Of a stretch of DNA of 64,000 bases, positions 22,087 to 33,240 are shown piece after piece. Under the pieces are notes generated by a model. It was not told the DNA's origin. It saw nothing but the letters and a program-made list of their open reading frames with translations, and did no database searches. The first letter of the stretch is position 1. Every line of letters begins with the position of its first letter. Both the position numbers and the translations under genes were made by a program. Source of the DNA: Nephrocerus scutellatus (taxonomy: Eukaryota; Arthropoda; Insecta; Diptera; Pipunculidae); assembly GCA_947095585.1 (NCBI GenBank), contig OX352761.1, positions 59,698,832 through 59,762,831 on the forward strand, in the 5' to 3' direction.

Positions 22087-22100
22087 TCAAAATACGCGTT
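22087..22100. repeat. LINE target site duplication, right
   Basis: TCAAAATACGCGTT directly after the poly(A) tail, the partner of 17129-17142. Confidence 0.92.
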
Positions 22101-23106
22101 AGTTTCGGTAATCACTTCTTCGTTTGAGATGAATCTTTGTCCTGCGAGCCATTTTTTCAAGTTTGGAAATAGGAAAAAGTCACTAGGAGCTAAATCTGGA
22201 CTATAAGGTTGATGATCAACCAATTCGAAGTGTATTTCACGTAATTTTAGCATCGTATCTAATTTTGTGTGAACCGGTGCGTTGTCTTGAAGAAAGGGCA
22301 CTTTTTTCTTCTTTAAATGTGGTCGTTTTTCCTTGATTGCATCAACCAATTGATCCAATAATGCACGATAATACTTTCCTGTGATTGTGGATCCTTTTTC
22401 AAGATAATCGATGAGCAATATTCCGTGTGCATCCCAAAATACAGGGGCCATTACCTTGCCAGCTGATTTCACTGCCTTCGCCTTCTTCGGAGCACTTCCA
22501 CCAGCTTCCACCCATTGTTTCGATTGATTTTTGGTTTCAGGTGTGTAGTGATGGACCCACGTTTCATCAACAGTAATTAATCGACGCCAAAAATCAACAG
22601 AATTACGCTTTATCATGTCCAAACACCTCTGTGAAGTGGTCTGTCGAACTCGTTTTTGTTCGACACTGAGCAAACGCGGCACCCATCTTGCCGATTGCTT
22701 TTTCATATGCAAATGTTCATGCAAAATGTTGAACACACGTTCATATGATATGTTTACCATTTCAACAATCTCACGCAACTTGACTCGGCAACTTGAATGA
22801 CATCGAGGATTTTCTTGATAATTTCTTCAGTAATCACCTATTTTGGCCTTCCTGTTGATGGTATTGTTGCAGTGCTTCTTCGGCCGCGTTTAAATTCAGC
22901 AATCCAATATTTTACCATGTAATCTGAGGGAGCAGACTCACCGTAATGTTTATCGAGATTTTCTTTTGTCTCTTTCGCCGTTTTCCCTTTCAAATAATAG
23001 TGTTTAATCACTGCACGAATTTCGCTTTTTTCCATTTTTCAAGAAACACAAAAGTTGCTTACTTCAAACGACTACAACAAATAAACTAATCGATGAATTT
23101 GGGTGA

Positions 23107-23208
23107 AGAGTGCTAGGGAGGGTAATTTCAACCCACACAGAATGTTTTATTTATTATTCACCCCATTGCTTTCCAGCACATCGAACTCGTCAGCGCTGTC
23201 GGAGTGAG
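23107..23208. repeat. LTR-flanking segment (end of block B) with splice-like sites
   Basis: GAGTGCTAGGGAGGGTAATT to GTCGGAGTGAG. It contains TTGCTTTCCAG followed, 48 bp later (23177-23224), by GTAAGT, an exon-like arrangement present in all copies of this block. The purine-rich GGGAGGG could alternatively be a polypurine tract. Confidence 0.5.
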
Positions 23209-24127
23209 TGTAATGGATTATAGGGTAAGTCAAGCCTTAAAAATTTAAATTCGAAATTTTCTCTTAATTCTTTTATTGCATTCATGTCCGGGTTTTATTA
23301 GGCGGAATAATTCGATTGGCTCAGGGGGGTCCCCTCTTAAGTAGGATAATTTAATATTACAAAATATTCTTTATTTTCATTATAACTGTTAGGACATACC
23401 TATATTAGATTAAACACTAAGGATTTTTCGGTGGTTGTTAGATATATATATATATATAAATATATATATTATTATTAGTATCCTTTACCTTTTTTTTCTC
23501 TCATTTTTTTTAAATATTTTGTTTTCTTTTTTTACTAGTAAGATTGATTTCTGGTAAATACCTAGTTAATTAAAGACTCAATAAATGGGTTTCTTTATCT
23601 TGGTTAAATAAATATTTTTATAAATTTTGGGTTTTTTTTTTGTAAATACCTAATTAACTCAAGGTTAAATAGATGGCTTTTTTTTTGTATTATCTTTGAA
23701 AATAATTTTTTTTCTATTAAATTTGGGTTCCTGTTACATATCCAAATAAATTCAGTAAATAAATAGTAAATTGTCACGTCGAAAGACTAATACTAAAAAA
23801 AATAATGACTTGTTAATTGGTGGTTTGGTCGCAGCTCCTCTCATATTCGGCTCTCCTTGTGTACCAGGGTTGCTTGCGGAGATCCCGTAATGAAGTACGT
23901 CATCCCTGCTGGATGAAAGTTTTTTTTTCTTCTTCTTTTGTTGTTTCTAGTGCACGCATAATAATTTTTTTTGTAATGAAGAGCTGATGTGGGTGACTGG
24001 CCGACGAGCTAAGCAAGAGCACAGCTTGGCGTGCACGCCGCCGATCGTCATCGCCAAATCCCCAGAACACTTGGCTCGTTAAGTCAAGCTCTAGCACGAG
24101 ATAGATAAATGCATGAAAATCTTTACA
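23209..24127 (+). mobile_element. L-family LTR, copy 3 (about 919 bp)
   Basis: Inferred LTR bounded by TGTAATGG and CTTTACA, i.e. TGTAA...TTACA-type ends, with the PBS four bases downstream. It contains a (TA)n tract (about 23438-23470) and a GTGCACGCCGCCGATCG segment near its end. The left boundary is less certain than the right: an alternative start is TGCTAGGG at 23111. No matching 3' LTR with a TSD could be shown, because the copies are joined head to tail. Confidence 0.55.
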
Positions 24128-24131
24128 AAAA

Positions 24132-24749
24132 TGGCGCCCAACGTGGGGCCCGAAGGATATCTGACGTTAGTCGAAACTCCTTTGGGTTCCACAAAAACAC
24201 TGTTTTCTTCTACTTTAACCGGCGGGATAGGAGACTCGTCTTTCCACGCGGATATCAAGGTAGTTTTATTTTGTTTAAAATGATCGCCACTGTGGTTGAC
24301 ACCATCGAGGTGTCGGAGGTGGTTTGGTCAGTTTTCTTTTATTCGTCTTAGTTCTAACATCGAGCTCCGTTTGTTTCCAAGATTTTAATTTCGTTATAGT
24401 CAATAAATAGAAGGCAGTGTCACCTAGACACTGCACAAAGATTTCGTTTTGTTTGACGAGCGTGAGGGAGTGCCCCGGTGCCATATGGAATTGCGCGGGA
24501 GATTTGGTGTACGACGGCCGAATTTCCGACCTATGCGCTGGAGTTACTCAATTTCATCAGGAATTATGGGTGCACCGTCGATTGACGGATACGGATAGAC
24601 ACCTGACAGACGATTCATCATAAATTACACCCAACGCGGTACAATTAAAAATTTGTTCTTATCTATCCCTTCGGGCTTGGTTCTGAGTGGGGTGGCGCGG
24701 AGTTATAGAATAGGCTGAGGTTAAGACGGCTTACTTGACCGACCATCTA
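24132..24749 (+). mobile_element. PBS (24132-24149) and leader, copy 3
   Basis: Perfect PBS, then the full leader with intact hairpin (GCAGTGTC/GACACTGC at about 24416-24436), ending at the TA target (24748-24749) of the following mariner. Confidence 0.65.
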
Positions 24750-25920
24750 CGAGGGCGGATTGAAAATGAAGCTACCTAAGTAGGAAAACAAATTTTTTTT
24801 TTCCAAAAACCATTTTTTTTTCAACATAGTTTCCTTTTACTTCGACACACTTAGTAAGACAATATTCCAACTTTTTTATACCATCTAAATAATACGATTT
24901 CGGAAACCACTCAAAATACGCGTTAGTTTCGGTAATCACTTCTTCGTTTGAGATGAATCTTTGTCCTGCGAGCCATTTTTTCAAGTTTGGAAATAGGAAA
25001 AAGTCACTAGGAGCTAAATCTGGACTATAAGGTGGATGATCAACCAATTCGAAGTGTATTTCACGTAATTTTAGCATCGTATCTAATTTTGTGTGAACCG
25101 GTGCGTTGTCTTGAAGAAAGAGCACTTTTTTCTTCTTTAAATGTGGTCGTTTTTCCTTGATTGCATCAACCAATTGATCCAATAATGCACGATAATACTT
25201 TCCTGTGATTGTGGATCCTTTTTCAAGATAATCGATGAGCAATATTCCGTGTGCATCCCAAAATACAGTGGCCATAACCTTGCCAGCCGATTTCACTGCC
25301 TTCGCCTTCTTCGGAGCACTTCCACCCATTGTTTCGATTGATTTTTGGTTTCAGGTGTTTAGTGGTGGACCCACGTTTCATCAACAGTAATTAATCGACG
25401 ACAAAAATCAACAGAATTACGCTTTATCATGTCCAAACACCTCTGTGAAATGGTCTGTCGAACTCGTTTTTGTTCGACACTGAGCAAACGCGGCACCCAT
25501 CTTGCGGATAGCTTTTTCATATGCAAATGTTCATGCAAAATGTTGAACACACGTTCATATGATATGTTTACCATTTCAACAATCTCACGCAACTTGACTC
25601 GGCAACTTGAATGACATCGAGGATTTTCTTGATAATTTCTTCAGTAATCACCTATTTTGGCCTTCCTGTTGATGGTATTGTTGCAGTGCTTCTTCGGCCG
25701 CGTTTAAATTCAGCAATCCAATATTTTACCATGTAATCTGAGGGAGCAGACTCACCGTAATGTTTATCGAGATTTTCTTTTGTCTCTTTCGCCGTTTTCC
25801 CTTTCAAATAATAGTGTTTAATCACTGCACGAAATTCGCTTTTTTCCATTTTTCAAGAAACACAAAAGTTGCTTACTTCAAACGACTACAACAAATAAAC
25901 TAATCGATGAATTTGGGTGA
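24750..25920 (-). mobile_element. Mariner element lacking its right terminal repeat
   Basis: Left terminal repeat at 24750. The right side ends at GAATTTGGGTGA and switches to the LTR-flanking block exactly as at 23106, so the two share one rearrangement. Confidence 0.88.
24772..25849 (-). pseudogene. Mariner transposase with stop codon, 10-bp deletion and frameshift
   Basis: ATG at 25849 (MEKSEFRAVIKHYY). It carries the same GRPK-TAG stop as 22838, and a 10-bp deletion between NQSKQW and GGSAPKK (about 25323-25328) that shifts frame. The catalytic motifs VDETW, LQDNAPVH and SPDLAPSD can all be read, in different frames. The C terminus has lost its normal stop (VEKK continues to 24772). Confidence 0.88.
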
Positions 25921-26022
25921 AGAGTGCTAGGGAGGGTAATTTCAACCCACACAGAATGTTTTATTTATTATTCACCCCATTGCTTTCCAGCACATCGAAC
26001 TCGTCAGCGCTGTCGGAGTGAG
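25921..26022. repeat. LTR-flanking segment
   Basis: Copy of 23107-23208, including the TTTCCAG/GTAAGT pair. Confidence 0.5.
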
Positions 26023-26960
26023 TGTAATGGATTATAGGGTAAGTCAAGCCTTAAAAATTTAAATTCGAAATTTTCTCTTAATTCTTTTATTGCATTCATG
26101 TCCGGGTTTTATTAGGCGGAATAATTCGATTGGCTCAGGGTGGTCCCCTCTTAAGTAGGATAATTTAATATTACAAAATTTTCTTTATTTTCATTATAAC
26201 TGTAAGGACATACTTATATTAGATTAAACACTAACGATTTTTCGGCTGTTGTTAGATATATATATATATATATATAAATATATATATTATTATTAGTATC
26301 CTTTACCTTTTTTTTCTCTCATTTTTTTTAAATATTTTGTTTTCTTTTTTTACTAGTAAGATTGATTTCTGGTAAATACCTAGTTAATTAAAGACTAAAT
26401 AAATGGGTTTCTTTATCTTGGTTAAATAAATATTTTTATAAATTTTGGGTTTTTTTTTGTAAATACCTAATTAACTCAAGGTTAAATAGATGGCTTTTTT
26501 TTGTATTATCTTTGAAAATAATTTTTTTTCTATTAAATTTGGGTTTCTGTTACATATCCAAATAAATTCAGTAAATAAATAGTAAATTGTCACGTCGAAA
26601 GACTAATACTAAAAAAAATAATGACTTGTTAATTGGTGGTTTGGTCGCAGCTCCTCTCATATTCGGCTCTCCTTGTGTACCAGGGTTGCTTGCGGAGATC
26701 CCGTAATGAAGTACGTCATCCCTGCTGGATGAAAGTTTTTTTTTCTTCTTCTCTTGTTGTTTCTAGTGCACGCATAATAATTTTTTTTGTAATGAAGAGC
26801 TGATGTGGGTGACTGGCAAGAACCCCCCAAAACCCGACGAGCTAAGCAAGAGCACAGCTTGGCGTGCACGCCGCCGATCGTCATCGCAAAATCCCCAGAA
26901 CACTTGGCTCGTTAAGTCAAGCTCTAGCACGAGATAGATAAATGCATGAAAATCTTTACA
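26023..26960 (+). mobile_element. L-family LTR, copy 4
   Basis: About 938 bp and close to copy 3, with a longer (TA)n tract at about 26247-26275. Confidence 0.55.
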
Positions 26961-26964
26961 AAAA

Positions 26965-27175
26965 TGGCGCCCAACGTGGGGCCCGAAGGATATCTGACGT
27001 TAGTCGAAACTCCTTTGGGTTCCACAAAACCACTGTTTTCTTCTACTTTAACCGGCGGGATAGGAGACTCGTCTTTCCACGCGGATATCAAGGTAGTTTT
27101 ATTTTGTTTAAAATGATCGCCACTGTGGTTGACACCATCGAGGTGTCGGAGGTGGTTTGGTCAGTTCCAGTATGG
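26965..27175 (+). mobile_element. PBS (26965-26982) and truncated leader, copy 4
   Basis: Perfect PBS. The leader breaks at GGTTTGGTCAGTT (about 27167) and is joined directly to the middle of a mariner, a junction seen only here. Confidence 0.65.
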
Positions 27176-27877
27176 GCACTTCCACCCATTGTTTCGATTG
27201 ATTTTTGGTTTCAGGTGTGTAGTGGTGGACCCACGTTTCATCTACAGTAATTAATCGACGACAAAAATCAACAGAATTACGCTTTATCATGTCCAAACAC
27301 CTCTGTGAAATGGTCTGTCGAACTCGTTTTTGTTCGACACTGAGCAAACGCGGCACCCATCTTGCGGATAGCTTTTTCATATGCAAATGTTCATGCAAAA
27401 TGTTGAACACACGTTCATATGAAATGTTTACCATTTCAACAATCTCACGCAACTTGAATCGGCAACTTGAGGATTTTCTTGATAATTTCTTCAGTAACCA
27501 CCTCTTTTGGCCTTCCTGTTGATGGTATTGTTGCAGTGCTTCTTCGGCCGCGTTTAAATTCAGCAATCCAATATTTTACCATGTAATCTGATGGAGCAGA
27601 CTCACCGTAATGTTTATCGAGCTTTTCTTTTGTCTCTTTCACCGTTTTCCCTTTCAAATAATAGTGTTTAATCACTGCACGAAATTCGCTTTTTTCCATT
27701 TTTCAAGAAACACAAAAGTTGCTTACTTCAAACGACTACAACAAATAAACTAATCGATGAATTTGGGTGAAATTTTAACAACTGACGTTTGACAGATCGC
27801 AATTTCTAAAATAAAAAACAAAATTGTGTTTGTGCTGCCATCTAGCGCTAGGTAGCTTCAATATCAATCCGACCTCG
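27176..27877 (-). mobile_element. Mariner 5' half with right terminal repeat
   Basis: The N-terminal half of the transposase (ATG 27699; helix-turn-helix, GRPKEVV with Glu instead of the stop) up to TVDETWVHHY, sharing the 10-bp deletion of 24750-25920. The right terminal repeat reads CGAGGTCGGATTGATATTGA inward from 27877 and is followed by TA (27878-27879). The catalytic C-terminal half is absent. Confidence 0.87.
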
Positions 27878-27879
27878 TA

Positions 27880-28380
27880 CCAAACAGATCAAAGACCCGA
27901 ACGATGATTAGCTACCCCTTTAAATTACCTTTCGATTTATGGACACTCGGAATTACAAGCACTCTAGTGTACGACGGCCGGAGACTTGACCGATGTCTTG
28001 CTAATCTAATCCCATGAAAATTAATCCTCAGTAAACTTTCTATGTTTCCCTGTGGCCTCAATGGGGATTGAACTGATTGGGGCTGACCTGGAATGGCAGA
28101 CACATTGTCCTGGAGTTAGGTCTGACTGGTTCAAACCCCAGCAGTTCGATGTAGGGTAAACTTGTATCCCACTATTGCTTTCCATTTTTTTAGTTTTGTT
28201 TCAATGAAGACTAAGCGGAAACTCGATGTTTGTCTAAGTGGATTAGACAATTGATAATCGTCATAGCATTGCAGGCTTAAACGGCTGTGCAATTTATTGA
28301 GACTTGTACCAGGACTCTGTTATTTTCGAGCCTAGGTCCCTACACATGTCTGGCCTCAATATTAATAATATGACAGCCTT
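27880..28380. repeat. Unit T: unidentified 500-bp sequence beyond the mariner
   Basis: Repeated at 32472-32969 and 36600-37098. It starts CCAAACAGATCAAAGACCCG, which would have continued the leader before mariner insertion. GTGTACGACGGCC followed by a GACC motif resembles the L leader. GGTTCAAACCC (28128-28138) resembles an RNA polymerase III B box, but no tRNA fold or A box is convincing and the duplicates have GGTTAAAACCC. Ends near TATGACAGCCTTAAGC. Possibly more internal sequence of the LTR element. Confidence 0.5.
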
Positions 28381-29290
28381 AAGCAGTTAATTTGGAATTA
28401 TCATCGCCGGAAGTCGATCGTTTTACGTGCGCGAAGGCAAATAGCCCACATAATGGCGGCCCACCATTTTTTTTTGCGAAATTATTAAATCAGTGAAAAA
28501 TTGAAATTATTTTAACTTAATAACCCGACATGGTTAGAGATGCACAAATAGTGCATCTTACAAAAAGTTTTCCCTGAAAAATCAAGAAAAATCAGAAAAT
28601 TAATTTGCACTTTTATAAATTGTTCTTTTTTTTTGTTCGACAAAAATCGAACATGTGCTTAGTATTTTCTCAATCGAGAACATTTTTTGTTAAGCAGTTA
28701 ATTTGGAATTATCATTGCCGGAAGTCGATCGTTTTACGTGCGCGAAGGCCAATAGCCAACATAATGACGGCCCACCATTTTTTTGCGAAATTATCAAATC
28801 AGTGAAAAATTTAAATTGATTTAACTTAATAACCCGACATCGTTAGAGTTGCACAAATAGTGCATCTTACAAAAAGTTTTCCCTGAAAAATCAAAATCAG
28901 AAAATTAATTTGCACTTTTATAAATTGTTCTTTTTTTGGTTCGACAAAAATCAATCGAACATGTGCTTAGTATTTTCTCAATCGAGAACATTTTTTGTTA
29001 AACAGTTGATTTGGAATTATCATCGCCGGAAGTCGATCGTTTTACGTGTGCGAAGGCCAATAGCCCACATATTGGCGACCCACCAGTTTTTTTTCGAAAT
29101 TATTAAATCAGTGAAAAATTGAAATTTATTTAACTTAATAGCCCGACATCGTTAGAGATGCACAAATAGTGCATCTTACAAAGAGTTTTCCCTGAAAAAT
29201 AAAATAAAATAAAAAAAAATAAAATGAGATAATAATAATTGATTTGCATTTTTTTAAATTGTTCCTTTTGTGCGACGAAAATCAATCGAT
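28381..29290 (+). repeat. Sat310 array (about 3 monomers)
   Basis: Type I monomers entering at TTAAGCAGTTAATTTGG after unit T; the last is a shortened monomer with GTGCGACGAAAATC. Confidence 0.87.
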
Positions 29291-29862
29291 TATCATAATA
29301 ACCCGACATCGGTAGAGATGCGCAAATAGTGCATCTTACAAAATTTTGCCCCTGAAGAAAAAAAAACTGATAATGGCGGACCCTACGGTACACTACCTGA
29401 GGATCCGATCCGCAAGGTGATTCGGATAAGACTATAAAACGAATTTTTTTTTTATTTTCCGGTGACAAGCACGCATTTGGAATGGTATAAGTGTGCACTC
29501 CAGCACTTAAATATATATAAAAAAAAAATCAGAAAAAAAATGTATGCCTTTGACGAGGAGCCCTTGGCAGTAAAGAATCACCACGCAACATCTCATCAGA
29601 CGCAGTTTATAATTTTTTTTGTTCCTTTTCTGGGTTGTAACGGGCTCTCTTACCGCTACATAAGTAGCAAAATTGGGTCATGAAAAATCGGTGGTCAAAA
29701 GTTATATTATAATTTAATGCTTTGAAATTCTTTTGTATATCTAACAAGGGCGGATCCCCAAGAGTGCTAGGGAGGGTAATTTCAACCCCCACAGAATGTT
29801 TTATTTATTATTAACCCCATTGCTTTCCAGCACATCGAACTCGTCAGCGGTGTCGGAGTGGG
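29291..29862. repeat. Block B, complete copy
   Basis: First uninterrupted copy: GATGCGC... through TTTCTGGGTTGTAACGGGC, CGCTACATAAGTAGC, GGGCGGATCCCC, AGTGCTAGGGAGGG and TTTCCAG to the LTR. On the minus strand a 61-codon frame (MGVEITLPSTLG...FCYLCSGKR, 29607-29792) is open here and in nearly all other copies. It may only reflect recent common origin. Confidence 0.65.
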
Positions 29863-30620
29863 TGTAATGGATTATAGGGTAAGTCAAGCCTTAAAAATTT
29901 AAATTCGAAATTTTCTCTTAATTCTTTTATTGCATTCACGTCCGGGTTTTATTAGGCGGAATAGTTCGATTGGCTCAGGGGGGTCCCCTCTTAAGAAGGA
30001 TAATTTAATATTACAAAATTTCCTTTATTTTCATTATAACTGTTAGGACATACTTATATTAGATTAAACACTAAGGATTTTTCGGTGGTTGTTATATTAT
30101 ATATATATTATTAGTAACCTTTACCTTTTTTTTCTCTCATTTTTTTTAGATATTTTGTTTTCCTTTTTTACTAGTAAGATTGATTTCTGGTAAATACCTA
30201 GTTAATTAAAGACTAAATAAATGGGTTTCTTTATCTTGGTTAAATAAATATTTTTATAAATTTTGGGTTTTTTTTGGCAAATACCTAATTAACTCAAGGT
30301 TAAAGGTTTTTTTTGTATTATCTTTGCAAAATAATTTTTTTTCTATTAAATTAGGGTTCCTGTTACATATCGAAATAAATTCAGTAAATAAATAGTAAAT
30401 TGTCACGTCGAAAGACTAAAACTAAAAAAAATAATGACTTGTTAATTGGTGGTTTGGTCGCAGCTCCTCTCATATTCGGCTCTCCTTGTGTACCAGGGTT
30501 GCTTGCGGAGATCCCGTAATGAAGTTCATCCCTGCTGGATGAAAGTTTTGTTTTCTTCTTCTCTTGTTGTTTCTAGTGCACGCATAATACGCTGATGATA
30601 AATGCATGAAAATCTTTACA
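29863..30620 (+). mobile_element. L-family LTR, copy 5, with internal deletion
   Basis: Lacks about 130 bp between CACGCATAATA and GATAAATGCATG near the 3' end, and has only a short (TA)n tract. Confidence 0.55.
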
Positions 30621-30624
30621 AAAA

Positions 30625-31230
30625 TGGCGCCCAACGTTGGGCCCGAAGGATATCTGACGTTAGTCGAAACTCCTTTGGGTTCCACAAAACCACCGTTTTC
30701 TTCTACTTTAACCGGCGGGATAGGAGACTCGTCTTTCAACGCGGATATCAAGGTAGTTTTATTTTGTTTAAAATGATCGCCACTGTGGTTGACACCATCG
30801 AGGTGTCGGAGGTGGTTTGGTCAGTTTTCTTTTATTTGTCTTAGTTCTAACATCGAGCTCCAAGATTTTAATTTCGTTATAGTCAATAAATAGAAGGCAG
30901 TGTCACCTAGACACTGCACAAAGATTTCGTTTTGTTTGACGAGCGTGAGGGAGTGCCCCGGTGCCATATGGAATTGCGGGAGATTTGGTGTACGACGGCC
31001 GAATTTCCGACCTATGCGCTGGAGTTACTCAATTTCATCAGGAATTATGGGTGCACCGTCGATTGACGGATACGGATAGGCACCTGACAGACGATTCATC
31101 ATACATTACACCCAACGCGGTATAATTAAAAATTTGTTCTTATCTATCCCTTCGGGCTTGGTTCTGAGTGGGGTGGCGCGGAGCTATAGAATAGGCTGAG
31201 GTTAAGACGGCTTACTTGACCGACCATCTA
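30625..31230 (+). mobile_element. PBS (30625-30642) and leader, copy 5
   Basis: PBS with one change (CAACGTTGGGC). Full leader with intact hairpin, up to the TA at 31229-31230. Confidence 0.65.
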
Positions 31231-32469
31231 CGAGGGCGGATTGAAAATGAAGCTACCTAAGTAGGAAAACAAAATTTTTTTTTTCCAAAAACCATTTATT
31301 TCTCAACATAGTTTCCTTTTACTTCGACACATTTAGTAAGACGATATTCCAACTTTTTTATACCATCTAAATAATACGATTTCGGGAACCCCTCAAAATA
31401 CGCGTTAGTTTCGGTAATCAATTCTTCACTAGGAGTCACTAGGAGCTAAATCTGGACTATAAGGTGGATGATCAACCAATTCGAAGTGTATTTCACGTAA
31501 TTTTAGCATCGTATCTAATTTTGTGTGAACCGGTGCGTTGTCTTGAAGAAAGAGTACTTTTTTCTTCTTTAAATGTGGTCGTTTTTCCTTGATTGCATCA
31601 ACCAATTGATCCAATAATGCACGATAATACTTTCCTGTGATTGTGGATCCTTTTTCAAGATAATCGATGAGCAATATTCCGTGTGCATCCCAAAATACAG
31701 TGGCCATAACCTTGCCAGCTGATTTCACTGCCTTCGCCTTCTTCGGAGCACTTCCACCAGCTTCCACCCATTGTTTCGATTGATTTTTGGTTTCAGGTGT
31801 GTAGTGGTGGACCCACGTTTCATCAACAGTAATTAATCGACGACAAAAATCAACAGAATTACGCTTTATCATGTCCAAACACCTCTATGAAGTGGTCTGT
31901 CGAACTCGTTTTTGTTCGACACTGAGCAAACGCGGCACCCATCTTTCGGATAGCTTTTTCATATGCAAATGTTCATGCAAAATGTTGAACACACGTTCAT
32001 ATGATATGTTTACCATTTCAACAATCTCACGCAACTTGACTCGGCAACTTGAATGACATCGAGGATTTTCTTTATAATTTCTTCAGTAACCACCTCTTTT
32101 GGCCTTCCTGTTGATGGTATTGTTGCAGTGCTTCTTCGGCCGCGTTTAAATTCAGCAATCCAATATTTTACCATGTAATCTGACGGAGCAGACTCACCGT
32201 AATGTTTATCGAGCTTTTCTTTTGTCTCTTTAGCCGTTTTCCCTTTCAAATAATAGTGTTTAATCACTGCACGAAATTCGCTTTTTTTCCATTTTTCAAG
32301 AAACACAAAAGTTACTTACTTCAAACGACTACAACAAATAAACTAATCGATGAATTTGGGTGAAATTTTAACAACTGACGTTTGACAGATCGCAATTTCT
32401 AAAATAAAAAAAAAATTGTGTTTGTGCTGCCATCTAGCGCTAGGTAGCTTCAATATCAATCCGACCTTG
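31231..32469 (-). mobile_element. Mariner with both terminal repeats (copy in first 4128-bp unit)
   Basis: The most complete mariner outline: left repeat from 31231, right repeat ending 32469, TA on both sides (31229-31230, 32470-32471), total 1239 bp. An internal deletion of about 70 bp near 31425-31437 produces a local CACTAGGAGTCACTAGGAG repeat. Confidence 0.92.
31429..32306 (-). pseudogene. Mariner transposase, frameshifted and truncated after the third Asp
   Basis: The N-terminal part (32010-32306) reads through GRPKEVVTEEII, so it lacks the stop found at 22838 and 25652. The frame is lost at VIQVAESS near 32045. The core frame 31429-31878 carries VDETWVHHY, LQDNAPVHT and YSPDLAPSD and then ends because of the deletion that removes FFLFPNLKKWL. 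Confidence 0.9.
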
Positions 32470-32471
32470 TA

Positions 32472-33240
32472 CCAAACAGATCAAAGACCCGAACGATGAT
32501 TAGCTACACCTTTAAATTACCTTTCGATTTATGGACACTCGGAATTACAAGCACTCTAGTGTACGACGGCCGGAGACTTGACCGATGTCTTGCTAATCTA
32601 ATCCCATGAAAATTAATCCTCAGTAAACTTTCTATGTTTCCCTGTGGCCTCAATGGGGATTGAACTGATTGGGGCTGACCTGGAATGGCAGACACATTGT
32701 CCTGGAGTTAGGTCTGACTGGTTAAAACCCCAGCAGTTCGATGGAGGGTAAACTTGTATCCCACTATTGCTTTCCATTTTTTTTTTGTTTCAATGAAGAC
32801 TAAGCTGAAACTCGATGTTTGTCTAAGTAGATTAGACAATTGATAATCGTCATAGCATTGCAGGCTTAAACGGCTGTGCAATTTATTAAGACTTGTACCA
32901 GGACTCTGTTATTTTCGAGCCTAGGTCCCTACACATGCCTGGCATCAATATTAATAATATGACAGCCTTAAGCAGTTAATTTGGAATTATCATCGCCGGA
33001 AGTCGATCGTTTTACGTGCGCGAAGGCCAATAGCCCACATAATGGCGGCCCACCATTTTTTTTTTGCGAAATTATTAAATCAGTGAAAAATTGAAATTGT
33101 TTTAACTTAATAACCCGACATCGTTAGAGATGCACAAATAGTGCATCTTACAAAGAGTTTTCCCTGAAAAATAAAAGAAAATGAGAAAATTAATTTGCAT
33201 TTTTTTAAATTTTTCCTTTTGTGCGACGAAAATCAATCGA
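32472..33240. repeat. Unit T (to 32969) and a single Sat310 monomer
   Basis: Unit T differs from 27880-28380 by scattered substitutions, followed by one type I monomer and the shortened monomer. Confidence 0.75.

Larger units (their letters stand above)
17032..23035 (-). pseudogene. Mariner transposase, disrupted by stop, frameshift and LINE
   Basis: A transposase of about 345 codons that would cut and paste the element at TA sites. It starts at ATG 23035 with a paired-like helix-turn-helix (MEKSEIRAVIKHYYLKGKTA). A TAG replaces the Glu codon after STGRPK at about 22838, and a frameshift lies near 22790. The catalytic core 22101-22778 keeps TVDETWVHHY, LQDNAPVHT and YSPDLAPSD, with 34 residues between the second and third Asp (DD34D), and a linker WVPRLL similar to the family's WVPHEL. 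The C terminus (AYFE...VEK, TAA at 17032-17034) is separated by the LINE. Confidence 0.9.
16968..23106 (-). mobile_element. Mariner element split by a LINE
   Basis: Left part 16968-17142 (terminal repeat CGAGGGCGGATTGAAAATGA and transposase C terminus). Right part 22101-23106 (rest of the transposase and 5' untranslated region). The LINE 17143-22086 lies between them. The right terminal repeat is missing: after GAATTTGGGTGA the sequence switches to GAGTGCTAGGGAGGG of the LTR-flanking region. Complete copies at 31231-32469 show that about 100 bp were lost. Confidence 0.9.

Noticed and set aside
23438..23470. Telomeric or centromeric simple repeats
   Set aside because: Only (TA)n microsatellites inside the LTR; no TTAGG-type arrays.
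24109..24351. 80-codon frame (MHENLYKN...) present 13 times
   Set aside because: It begins within the LTR end and runs through the PBS into the leader; no family resemblance. Its conservation comes from recent duplication.
28110..28160. tRNA gene or tRNA-derived SINE in unit T
   Set aside because: Only a B-box-like GGTTCAAACCC is seen; there is no cloverleaf and no clear A box, and the duplicates alter the box.
28605..28805. 65-70-codon plus-strand frames (MHFYKLFFF...) in almost every Sat310 monomer
   Set aside because: They follow the satellite period, vary in frame and end with A/T-run length, and encode low-complexity sequence; conservation is explained by repeat copying.
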